From contig NC_091104.1 of assembly GCF_024713975.1 (NCBI RefSeq), forward strand, positions 16,077,580-16,141,579: DNA of 64,000 nucleotides. Reading direction: 5' to 3'. This document shows, one piece after another, positions 47,321 through 59,170 of the stretch (positions are counted from its first letter, which is position 1; every line of letters begins with the position of its first letter). The notes beneath the pieces are model-generated. The model was not told the DNA's origin. It worked only from the letters and a program-made list of their open reading frames with translations, and searched no databases. Source of the DNA: Paralichthys olivaceus. Lineage: Eukaryota; Chordata; Actinopteri; Pleuronectiformes; Paralichthyidae. Both the position numbers and the translations under genes were made by a program.

Positions 47321-50039
47321 GGACTGGATTCTTATCATCTTATCTCACTTTTTCTTGCATCATATTTGGATTGTGTTGGACAGTGTGGATCAGAGATGAT
47401 TACAAACCCTGCCAAAGCTGGATGTTTGAACTCAGAGTTGGCTTGTGGTGGTGACCTTACAGGGCAAATAATTCCTTCACTTTTGGCAGAAGATTGTGAA
47501 GTACCTGGAGAAGAGCCCATGATGAACCCAACATATTAGAGAATAGGATGTTGTCATTGCCTTAAATGAAGAGGCTATAACATTAAAGCAACACAATGTA
47601 ACTGAGAAAACAGCGCCCTCTGCAGCCACAGTTATCCATCTGAACCTGTCAAAGTCAGAGAGCCAAGTGTTTTCCCGATGACAGTAACATACAGTGTAAA
47701 AATTCAAGTAGACAGCCCACCCAGCATGACCTGACTCGAACCTGGATATCATTTTAAACGTTTTGTCTGAACTCTGCTTGGGTTGGGTATTCCCACTTAA
47801 CGTGTGTGCCTGCTCACATAGAGTTACATAGAACAGACATTCAGGGTGAGGAGTGTGAATAAAAACAGCAACATTCTCTCTATTCCAAGTCAGTGAACCA
47901 TCAAACTAATTTTAAAGCTGCTGTTTTAAGAAAAGTTGCATTGTGTTGCTTGACATCTGTAGTTATTTTATTGTCTTAATACAAATAGACACAAATCAGT
48001 TTTCATCCAAAAACAGGTCACACATTTGGCATAAAAGTGAAAGAAGATCTTAACAGCTCGTGCATTTTATTGTGTAGTTCTTTACTGTGGTGTTTGTTGC
48101 AGTGAAGGTAAAAACTTGTATATAAGTTGTTGACAGCATTTTACTCCCTGGGACAGACTTTTCTGTAAACCTCAGTTATTTCTATTCTAATTTTGATGAC
48201 ATGTCTGTGTTTCTTTGCTGTTCATCAGACTATTTTAAAACTACATGAACACATATAAAACACTTGTTGAACTGACATGTCATCAGCCAGCAGACTTCAT
48301 GTTTCAGACACCGGGGGGCAGTGTCTCCCCATGTGACAGGAGAGGAGGATGAACCTGCCTGGCCTGTTGTCCTGCACCCTGGGGGCAGGAGGAGGACAGC
48401 GGCAGTAAAAGATGATGAGGGGGTTTTCCTCTCCTCTGTCGACCCCTCACACTTAAAATCTTTAACGCAGATCGAATCCCCTCCATTAGAGACGTTTCTC
48501 ATTCTCCCCACACACATACAACATACCTCACGAGACGTGAAAATAAACAAGGTTCATTCAAACCTGCTGGTGTCACGTCAGCTGGAGGCTTAATGAAATC
48601 AGTCTTTTGAAAGCTCTGCCGCGTGTGGAATGCGATCATACGTAACTGCTGAAAGTGAGATGGAAAACAAGGGAATGCCTTCGCTTTCCTCTTGTACTAC
48701 TACTGACGGCCATATCAGGAAAAGATGCGATAGCAGCACGCTCTAGGATGATAAGGGACTTCACGAGTACAAAATCATTTTTAATTGCTTTGCTTGAAGG
48801 CCCCATGGCCCTCAGCACTACACCCACACGTCCCTGGCGTGTCTCCTCACACTGTGGTCTGAACACTATCAGGAGCAGGCAGAACTGCATCTTGAAGTAC
48901 TTGGAGTCAGGAGTCCAGTTATTTGGTCTTGGCATGCACCTGTGGATTTGCATAATGGTCTCTCTCGAATTTCCCCCAGGAATGCTCGCTAAAGAGGGAC
49001 CACAAATCAGAAAGTCATCCTCTGGCACTCAATAAGAATAATGTACCATGTTGGAATGGTTCTCCTTCCCCAGAGAACCTGTGGGAGATCTCTCAGCAAC
49101 AGCACTATGTGCATTTTTGTAAATTCATCTGATGATACTAATTCTCTGGGAAAACATGTTTCTCTGACAAATTTTCCATGTACTCTTCCATAAACATCTC
49201 CAGACCTGACTGCAGCTTGGTTTTGGGGGTTTGGGGGTTGCCAAGTTCCTGGGGGAGTCAATTTATGGGTGGTTCTCCTCAACCAAAGAATTTGACATGA
49301 TCGAAAATGCAGTGCCTCATTTCCTCATCTCTGAGTCAGACACCCTGCCTTTAAGGAGACGTCCGTCAGTGTCTGTGATCAAAGATAATCATCCACAGAC
49401 AGTGAACTTCACAGGACAGAGAACACAAATGTGGCACGCTTCAAGTATCTTTAGTACATGACAGCGCTCCTTGCTTCCTTCTGCACAGCCTTGGGCTTGT
49501 CTGCTTCCCATTCCAACATGCAGGTCCTCATTACCTGATTGGACGCCACTGATTACCTGCCAACTGGATTGGCTGCAGGTATTCATCATCTGTGATGACT
49601 GGGCCAATTTAGAGGCCGATCCTAATCAGGGTTGTTGAGGGACAGGAGAGCATCGCAGCAGCAGCAGCAGGCCTGGTTCGAAGTTCTCCACAGGAAGTTA
49701 ACTCCTCACTGTACAGTGCAAGGACTATGTGTTTCCCGACCAACACTGGCAAACATCAGGTCTCCGTGTGTGACTGTACAAAGTCTTCCTCCAGGGTGAG
49801 TATGATAGAAGACTTCTTTCCCTTCTTCCACAATGGTTGACCACTTAAGTAACTTCGTCTGTTTGGCTTTTGGGAGGGAATTCCTGCCTCAGCTGTATAT
49901 TCTGTGGCTGCACCCGGGTCTTTAAGGACATATGACACTTTTTCACTCTTTCTTTCCTCGAGGGTTTGTAAAAGTTCGGCAAAGTTAAAAGTCCAAAGTA
50001 AAGGGAACTATTTTACCCCAAAGACAACTCTGCTTCCAG
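47321..50039. other. Gene-poor region, no supported gene
   Basis: Mixed unique DNA. Two overlapping open stretches of about 130 codons on opposite strands at 48640-49030 lack ATG starts at their ends and resemble no family I know. No repeats are identified with confidence. Confidence 0.4.
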
Positions 50040-50180
50040 CCGATACTCCTGAACCAGTGTGATGTCACACTGCAATATGGCTCACACCTAGACATTCAGG
50101 AAGTGGTTGACCAATCACAACACAGTGGGCCAGATGGCCAATCACAGCAGGCTGGGCTTGATCCGGGTAAAATCTGGATA
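50040..50180 (+). repeat. Probable interspersed repeat fragment with paired CCAAT boxes
   Basis: TGATGTCACACTGCAATATG, then GACCAATCACAACACAGTGG and GGCCAATCACAGCAGGCTGG resemble a frequent teleost repeat with two 'CCAATCA' blocks. The assignment is tentative. Whether repeat or not, it puts two CCAAT boxes and a CRE-like site within about 100 bases. Confidence 0.35.
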
Positions 50181-51519
50181 ATTCGCTGCAGCGTTTACTT
50201 GTAGTCTGCTTTTCACACAACACAGTGGGAGATTTTTTGACACATTCACAACAGCATCAAATCCTCCACATTATTCAGGCGAGAGGTGGAGCTGCCAGGT
50301 GCAGCAGGCAGAGGCAGGAAGTGACGTATCAACCCTGCTGCCGATATCATGTTTACAGCTCCCCGACACCAGCGTTAGCTCTTATCACCCGACCTCTCTT
50401 GACATCTTCGCCTGCAACACTTATTCAACAAGGAAATATTTGTTTTTCTTTTTGTATAAATTTTTTTCATTTTTGTCTCTGTTGCATGTTAGAATCCTCT
50501 GCTGTGTTCACACATCCACTTCTCCTGGATTTCCTCTGACTTTATCTGCCTGGCCTTCTAGTATAAAGTCCGTGTGGCTCTGCGATTGATGTTGAGGATT
50601 ATGGGGAATTTGCCTGTGAGAAATATGGATCACAGCGATGACAATGGTCTGGCAACTAAGTGCAGCAAAGGAATGTAAGGACGGGATGCTGCTGTTGATT
50701 AAAGAGATTTTTTTCCCTCAATTTCTTGATATTTCACAGATTTTTCTATTGCTCCTATCAATCCTCTGTGATGAGACCTGGCTCTTGACTCCCGAGCTGG
50801 GATGCTGTGAGTCAACGCTGAGCAATATGTGTGAGTGGCCACACGTACATGAAAAGGCCTCCGTCAAAATACATTCCTCCAGCAGAAACGCGACCGCAGG
50901 CACATGTTTTGTTTTGAAGATGATATAAACGTCCTTGTGCACAGCTGAGGTCAAAGACGAGCAGAAGCTTACAGCCACAAGTGGTCTTGAAAAACTGCTC
51001 TCACAGCGTTGAGATTAAGTGTCCCCCAGCTGATGGCTGTCTATGTTATGTATGATGCAGGAGAGCGCCTGTTGATTCATGAGGTTAGTCGTCCTGCTGG
51101 GATGTGCAGCTGTTTTATATTCGGTGTGTCGGGAAACATTTGGGTCCTTATATTTCCTCTGCAGAGACAGGGCTTCTAATGTCGATCGTCCAAACATCCC
51201 TGTGCTGCTCCACACTTTGTTGTCTGTGTTCATCACCGTAGCAGTAATCGTTCATCCTGAAGTCAGTCGGTGTATAAGTGTGGCAAACAGTCAGTGTGGG
51301 AGGTTTCATGCTAAAGCCATGACTCTAGGGAGGGGAATGTTAAGTTTGTTGAGGAGCATTTTGGTCCAGACTGAAATAAGTCAACAACTATTTGAATGTT
51401 ATTTTTGGGTGGGCTGCATTCTCCGGCCTGTGGGTGACGTCCGGGTCACAGTTTCTCTCACACAGTCTTATTACCTTGGCCAACGAGGTTGTGTTTTCAC
51501 CCCTGTACCTTTGTTTGCT
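50181..51519. other. Intergenic, no gene recognised
   Basis: Unique-looking DNA with several incidentally open frames; no splice-bounded exon or family match. Confidence 0.35.
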
Positions 51520-51840
51520 GGTTGTTTTATTTGTTTGTTCATAAGCAAGATTATGCAAAAAACTTCTGGGTGGATTAGCATGAACCCTAGTGGGAGGATG
51601 TGATATGGGTTAGACCCCATTGAATTTAGGTGCAGATCCAGATCAGGAGGTGGATCTAGGAATTTTGATCACATTCTTTTTTCAACATTTTCACTGATTT
51701 TACAGGAAATCATTTGTGGATCTTGATGAAAAAAATCAGGTTTACTTCAGATTGATATCTGTGTAATTTGGTGCAGCATGATTAAATAGAAGGGGATTGT
51801 TTACTTTCGTATTTGCTCTACTAAGTACCAGTCTAATTAG
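51520..51840 (+). repeat. Interspersed repeat family R1, copy 3
   Basis: The fullest copy: 'TTTGTTTGTTCATAAGCAAGATTATGC', 'GGTGCAGATCCAGATCAGGAGGTGGATCTAGG', 'CATTTGTGGATCTTGATGAA', 'GTGTAATTTGGTGCAGCATG' and 'TTTGCTCTACTAAGTACCAG' occur in the same order as in the copies at 7620 and 11515. A different common repeat block (GGATGGATTGCCATGAAATG) follows at about 51950-52010. Confidence 0.65.
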
Positions 51841-54800
51841 AAATACCTCAGGTAGACAAGAATCAAAAGCAAGGGGAATGTCAATAAGAAACCTAAAAAC
51901 ACACATACAGACAATTTTGCATTTTTTTTAGAGAAATGTCTTTACAGCTGTTGGATGGATTGCCATGAAATGTTGTGCAGACGCTCACCATTCCCTCTGG
52001 ATGAAATGTAATAAATCCTCTATATTTCATCTCATCTCTTTAGTTCAGATTTTCATTTTAGTCCAACACTTTGTTTTATGACTGATGATTTCAGTCTCGG
52101 CTGTACTTTGTGCTATTTATCACTGATTATTAAATCCCAGCATTCTACCGTGCTTACTGGTATACTCTATATATGATGGTAGAAGACTTGTCATGTCTCT
52201 CTCTGTGTGCTAATAAACGCCACCATGATTGTCCCTATAACTGCACACCACGTTTCCTGAGCTGAGGAGAGGAAAAAGTTTGTTGGTGGTTTACAACACA
52301 TTCTTCCAGAGTGCTGAAAAGCTGCATACCTCTGGCTGAGGGTCACAAAGTCACCATCAAAATCACCATCATTAATCCTGAGGCACACTGTTATACAGAG
52401 GAGAAATATAAGCATTACATGATGGGATGTTTGCCCCCCCCCCCGAGGGTAGTGAAATGTGCCAAAATCTGGTTGGCACTTATTTGTAATGAGTCTGGCA
52501 TTGGTCGTCTTTCCAACCACAGCCACTGGAAGTCAGTTTGATCCAGGCACTGTAACTCCTCTCTAGGCCAGACATTGTCTCCAAGCAAATCCTGGAGGTC
52601 ATATTTGGACAAACATGCACTGAGCCAGGATGATGTGTTTGTGTACATTCATCCGTGTTGATTCATACTTTGCTTATTTATGAAATAATGAGAACACACA
52701 GCAAAGATCTTGGGCTTCAAAGGGGAGTTGACAGAAACCTGAAATGTGTCTCTGTGCATAAGACTCGGTATTTGTGAATGAAACACCGTGTTGGTCTGTG
52801 GTTTGCGCCACGCCACAACAATGTGGAAGCAGTCCTGCAGCTTTTAGTCATCCTCTGAGAGAGAAGTCATCATAGGTTTGGTCAGCTCACTGGGGATCTC
52901 ATTCATTCATACTTTCTCCAGTTGGAGGATGAGGTTTTCAATGAGTTTCACTGACCACAGCCGTGCAAACCACAACAATAGTAGCCACATCTGGCCTGCA
53001 CATGTGCCACCTCTTGTTGCGTACAAATCGGCCTCGGCCAGATTACAGTCACGAGTCTGTTTACAGTCCAGAGCCGCATATCACTGTCACCTCTGTGCTG
53101 TTAAATCTGCCAAGACAAAAACTGTTTGACAGAAGCTCTGAACACGAAGATACAAAGAAGCCAAATAAGGATTCTGCCTGTGCACATGTTTTGCTTGGTG
53201 TGTGACTCGAGGCTGGCACATGCAGAATGCCACACTCCAAACTCAACGAGACCTGCCAGGAGCCGGCCAGTTAGAGATGAGAGGTAGAGCGCACCTGCTG
53301 GAAACTGCTGACCGAGGGAAAAGCGTGTTCCTGTCCGCCGCAGCGATCTCTGCCAAATCATCCAAAATGGAGGTCAGCCCAGGAGGGACCACCCTGTCGA
53401 AAGAGAAGGGAACAGGGTGAGGCTCTGTTTCACTGACAGAAAGATTGACTGCATCCTATCAGCTGCTGCTTCAGAAAACGTGCCCAGCTCTTGGTGAAGA
53501 TAATGGCAGCCTGCTGCATGAGCCCTTTGAAAGAGAGACTGCATGCTTTGAACCCGACATCATTCCAGTTCCATCCTAATGGACGACAGATTCACATGAC
53601 ACGACAGTCATTTCTGTAAGAGTTGGATTGAGAGCATGTAATCACGGGGAGTGAGCTACACAACATGACATTTTTCACTAAATTGTCTCCAGTTAGAGGA
53701 ACACTGAGGATATGATGTAACTCACTCCAGGTTCCTCTCTGCCTTCCCTGCTTGCATTGCGGGTCATGGCAGGAGTTCCTTCCTGTTCGAGGGGTGTCAG
53801 CCACTCAACGGGATGATGAGGAAACCATCCAGGACGCTCTGGGGAGGACATTAAAGAGCAGAGATAAGCAAGGACATGAGAGAGGCCATGGACGTGGCAG
53901 ACAGTGTTTGCTTTGCTCTGGGTGTGAGCTATGTGAGGTTCTGCCTGTATATTTTTTCTTTCATGGTGACTGGTTGAGACAAGAAACACTCATCAAGGGT
54001 CACCACCTCGCTACACTAATATCAGGGAGACACATGTCGACAAAGCTGCAGTTTTAAATATCTGTGTGAGTTTCATGACCCTTTTGTTTGTCCTTATTTT
54101 GTGAGGACATGACTGACTATTTTTCAAATTCATTTTCTGAGTGTATAGTGCCCGTTCTTAACATGTTTGTTTTGAAGGGGCTGGTTGTTTGACCTGCGGT
54201 GATGCTGGGTGCAGTTTTCTTTCTGAAACTGTAAAAGTGACCTGCAGGACTCGAGCTGCGGCAAGTAAAGACCAACCCTGAAGCTGCTCCCGGCTGTTCA
54301 CTGGCTGTTTTTCGAAATGAAGTTCAACTCAGTACACAGAACCTCGAACTGGAGAATCAGCTGCAGTTGTTGTGAACCACAACGTCAATTTATTTTTTGA
54401 GTCCCAGTTGATGAGTCCCAGCTGCTACACAGCACTGGTTACCTGTTTATTCAAAGTTTATCAATAGTGGATGTATCACATGTCCAAATCACATCAAATT
54501 CGACTCTGCACTTCTTCAGGCCCTAAACGATACACATGACAAGTGTACAGGCACAGAGTTATGGAATAAATGGGGTTTGTTATTGATGACTCACTCACTT
54601 TCAGTAACTTCCATGTCAACATCTAACTGGCCTGTTCCTGACAAAACAAAGAATGCATTTTTGCTTAGCAGACACACCAAAGTAAAAATGAAGGAAATGC
54701 AACAGACTCCCAATTGAAGAGGGCTTGTTGCCGTGAGACGCCTGCATGGACTCCATCAGAGCTGGGCTGGTAGACAGAGGAGAGGCACGCTGACCTGCAT

Positions 54801-56824
54801 CGGATATGTTTGGACAGCGCTGGCAAACAGGGAACGAGGCCCACCGGTGAGACTGTTCATGCAAAAAATCCCCATGAACGCACGCAGCACAACATTCGAT
54901 ACTCGCCGTACCTTCTGCCATTGCGTCACAATCAATCAGATGGCCTGTCAAGACGTTGCATCTGCCCTCCTGCCTTTTGTCTCTTTCCCAGCATCCCTCC
55001 TGCCCATCAGCCAACGCATTTCACGGACCTCGTGGAATCCCCCCATCTTTTGAATCCCTCCATTCCAGATCGCTGTCATCATTTCAAAGCCCCTCATTTT
55101 CTTTGTTGCATAACTGGCCAGCGGCTCCACAAGGACACACAAATTTCATCAGATATCCAACATTGTCTGTGGACTGCGTTAGATATTTTTCCATCCGCCA
55201 AATAAATCTGTGATCGCGTTACACTCATTAGTGAATGCAACGGCGAGATTTTTGTGGCAAAGTAAACATTACATCAGTAAAGAATTCGCCCAGAATCATT
55301 TGGAAGTATGGGAGTAAACGTCCAGTGAAATGCAGTACAACATTTAATTTTTCAGTCAATTCACAGACAGCCTGTATTTATTACCACATAAATATATACA
55401 CATGAAGACCGTCCATTTTTCTGTCTTTTGCTAAGTACGAGAAATGACATAATAAAGGCGGTTATGCAACTAAAGGAGTTCCTGGGTGTTTGCGATGAGC
55501 AGATTGAGGCATTTTCTGTTTAGGTTTGTGATTAACAGCCCCCAGGTTGCCTCCAGATGTGGCTTGGCCGCCGACACACACAGAGTAAATTTCGTCTGAT
55601 AAAAGAATGACCCAACACGACACCATCCTTCATCATAATGGAAGACGCAGTGATCTAATGAGTAGATCCGACGACTCACTGCAAACATTGAATCACTCTT
55701 TGAGCTAAATGGTGGACAGATGGTTGATGCGTCTGTAAGCGATCACAGCCAGTGATTACCAAATCTCTGATCACATGCTATAAAACTCGTGAGACGAAAA
55801 CAGTGAAATGGTGGGAAACAGTAGTAGCATTGCGACCTGAACCATCACAGCCTCTAATATTAGCCAGGCCTTTTGTGGGGGTAAGATCACCGGCCACGTC
55901 TGCCTTTGTTGTTTTGTTTGTGTGCCACGGAATCTGTTTATTCTCAGAGGGGAGGCTGAAAATATCCTGGATCATTCTACAAACAACAAATAGAGATCGG
56001 GGTTGTTTGTAAATGCAACTACACCCTTCCATTCCAGTCTCCGCTTGCCCGTTATGAAATTCCCCCACAGCGTTCGACCATTCTCCAAACACAAAACCTG
56101 GTACATAACAGAAATGTGCAAGATTTTCGGCCAAATTTTTTCCTCTATGTAAACATCCCACACAGAACAGAGCTAAATCAAGCTCTGTCATGCAAACCTT
56201 AATACACAAAGCCCCGTGATTGATTCCTCCGGGGGTTATCTTATCTCGGGACCGGCACAGTTAAGTAGAAACAGTTGAAGGACAATTTCATGACCTTATT
56301 GTTTTGTTAACAGCTATTGATAATTGTCGCGTCCATCATCATGTATTTTTCTGCTCAGCGGTCATCTTGTTTTTATTCATTTAGTAATTTACCTCTTCCT
56401 TAGATAAACACTGGTCTGAACTGTGCCAAGATTATCCATGAAGAAAGGACGCTGGGCGCTCACACTGCACATAGAGCACTTTGACATTGTAGGAATAACA
56501 GAGGTTCAGTTATCATACTCAATTCACTCCATAATTACAGAGTGATAAAGTACGGCCTTCATGTGCTCTTGTGTTTTCATTACATTATATATTACCGTTG
56601 ACTCGCATCTTAGAAAACGAATCAAAGCTTTGACTGTGGAAACCCTCCTCTTACCTTTGAATTGTAGAGTGTCATTCGTTTAAATTAAAAGGCAGCTTTT
56701 GTAGTAGGATAAAAAGATATAATTGCACATCTTGTATGAATATATGATATATGGGTGGTTTGAAGTTCATCTCAAGTTCTGGTTGTGAGTACAATTAAAA
56801 GATAACTTACATACATTCTTTCCA
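51841..56824. other. Gene-poor region, no supported gene
   Basis: About 5 kb with no exon I can support. It includes a C-rich run at 52434-52444. Stretches with moderate GC at 53.2-55.2 kb are open in several frames at once, which reflects composition. AREL1 faces LTBP2 in human at this position, so distal regulatory DNA is possible, but no LTBP2 exon is seen. Confidence 0.35.
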
Positions 56825-57345
56825 GACTCATATGAACATCCTTTGACCACTTTGTCAGTTCATCTTTGAGTCCAAAATTTGAGGAGATTCCTAGAAAAGA
56901 CAGATGTGTGATATCTCAAGCTAAAGAGGCCAAAAACATTGTTTTGTGTTGTCCTGTGACACTGTGATCTTGACCTTTGATCACCTAAATCTAATCACTT
57001 AATCCATGACTCTAAGTGAACATTTGTGCCAAATTTATAAGGATTATTTCGAGGTGTTCTTAAGATAACGATAAGATAACGGCAAAAAAGGTTGTGTGAG
57101 GTCAAAATGACTTTTGACCATCAAATTCTATCCAGGTCCTCCTTGATTCCAACTTAAATTTAATGCAACATGTATTTCCCTATGGGTGAGGCTGATGTAT
57201 CACTGTGAACATGACCTTCGACCTTTGACCACCAAATTCTAGTGAGTTCATCCATGAGTCCAGGTGAATTTTTGTAGTAAATTTGAAGAATCTTCCTCAA
57301 GGCATTCTTGATATGTTGTGTTCATAAGAATGGCAATTAAAGGAG
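56825..57345 (+). repeat. Degenerate tandem repeat with 'TGACCTTTGACC' motifs (about four units)
   Basis: Units of roughly 110-150 bases repeat the order 'GACCTTTGACCACCAAATTCTA', 'GTTCATCCATGAGTCCA', 'GTGAATTTTTGTAGTAAATTTGA', 'CCTCAAGGCATTCTTGATAT'. Clear motif starts lie near 56970, 57100 and 57211, with a weaker one near 56835. This is a common teleost repeat that often occurs in tandem. Confidence 0.7.
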
Positions 57346-57699
57346 CCAGCCACTGTAATAGTTAGGTCTTTGTCAAGATTAAATAAACAATGTATTTCAT
57401 TTAAATCAGTGAGCCTTAGAGGCCCTAAAATGTTCTTTTGCTATTTTCAATGACCGACATTCTTATCATAGACTTCCACAACACACAAAACCAGAATCAG
57501 TTTATAAAATATGATCAATATGTGATTCTGTTCCATAATGAATATTTCCACTTTTGAGATTTTGTCAAAACTATCACCAACAAAATGTCTTCAGTAAAAT
57601 TTAACCACAGGACTTTTACTTGTGTACCATATACAAGAGGTGCAGCTAATTACTGATTTACACCCCATGGCCTGCTGGGAAATATTTAAAAGGCAAGTG

Positions 57700-57840
57700 A
57701 GTAACATGCTCCCACCTTTCACTCTCTACATGCCCTTGGGCAAGGCACCCTGCCCTAAAACCCATAACTCTACACAGCTGGTGTGACTGAGAAGCACATG
57801 CTCAATCAACTTTCACTTGATAAATAAAGGTTGAAAAAGA
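57700..57840 (+). repeat. SINE-like repeat remnant
   Basis: CCCTTGGGCAAGGCACCCTG, then ACACAGCTGGTGTGACTGAG and GATAAATAAAGGTTGAAAAA resemble the 3' half of a common teleost tRNA-derived repeat ('CCTTGGGCAAGACACTGAACC' ... 'AATAAAGGTT'). The tRNA head is not recognisable. Confidence 0.5.
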
Positions 57841-58646
57841 CCAGATTGTTGGAAGCATCGGTCAAAGCTTGACTTTGCTCTTTTTAACTCTAATTCCTCC
57901 AGTGAAAAGCAACGGTTCACATACTTGAGTCTCCTCCCTGACCTGATGGTAAATGGTGTGCAGCAGGTGAACATTGGGTCATGTACGTGTATACGTTGCT
58001 CATGATGCCATGTACAGTCATGAGGATCAGAGGGATAAGTAATCTCACCTCTTCTGGCACTTGGGGCTGTGTAGCAGCATGTCTGTCTGCGGGCTTATTA
58101 AAACTTGGCTCCCTAATGAACACTCGGCCTTGAAGCCTGCTGAGTGCTTAGTGCCGCTCAGGAGACGGCGCTCTGGACACACGGGGCCTCTCTTCCTGCT
58201 CCCCTATGGCGTGCTGGAGTATAAAACTCAGCTGTACCGGCAGAGTCATATGAAAACTTTTACATTACAGTGAACTGGAATGTAAACCAAAGTAACTCCA
58301 CACAGTCACTTCTGTGGTTCGTTCCTCTGTGCAGAAATCAATTTTGTGATCTGATGTGGACAGCAGTTTTATTGGTTCAACAGTTTTTGTTGTTGTCTTT
58401 TTTTGTTTATAGTTTTGTCGTTGTCATCCCTGCCTAGGATGATTGAAACCCCACTGCTGCGTCATGGGAGAGTGGGAGGAAGTTTCACATAGCTGATTGA
58501 AACCCAGGCCATGACTTCACACTCCACTGTAGAGATTTCTGTGTTTGTGTGTGTGTCGGCAGTGTTGCACAATAACATGTCTAGCCAAACAGCTCCCTCG
58601 GGGGTGTGATTTACGAGCTGACCAGAGACTTGGTCCTACTCTACAG

Positions 58647-58840
58647 TCCATCTGTCCATCTGTCTATCTATCTCTCTATCTGTCTGTCTGTCTATCTGTC
58701 TATCTGTTTGTCTGTCTGTCTGTCTTTCTATCCATCTGTCTATCTGTCTGTCTATCTGTCTGTCTGTCTATCTGTCTGTCTCTCTGTCTATCTGTCTGTC
58801 TTTCTGTCTATCTATCTATCCGCCTGTCTGTCGGTCTGTC

Positions 58841-58880
<40 letters not shown>

Positions 58881-58927
58881 TCTATCTGTCTATCTGTCTG
58901 TCTATCTGTCTGTCTGTCTGTCTGTCT
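58647..58927 (+). repeat. (TCTG/TCTA)n tetranucleotide microsatellite
   Basis: About 280 bases of mixed CTGT/CTAT units, open in all forward frames (LSVCLSVYLS pattern), which explains the long apparent ORFs. Confidence 0.95.
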
Positions 58928-59014
58928 CTGAACCTACTTGCTAACTTCAGTTCAAAGAGATTCCTCTGCAGTGTCATGATGAATGGGGCAGTTTTCTCAA
59001 ACATCTGTCGGAGG

Positions 59015-59170
<156 letters not shown>

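Noticed and set aside
54616-55213. Several overlapping open frames of 85-132 codons on both strands
   Set aside because: Simultaneous openness in many frames reflects base composition; no start context, splice pattern or similarity supports any one.
58205-58275. TATA-like string (GGAGTATAAAACTCAG) with a short downstream frame
   Set aside because: No recognisable gene follows and the frame has no family match; a lone TATA string in gene-poor DNA is weak evidence.
58545-58944. Long LSVCLSVYLS-type open frames
   Set aside because: Translation of the TCTG/TCTA array; open in all frames because the units contain no stops.
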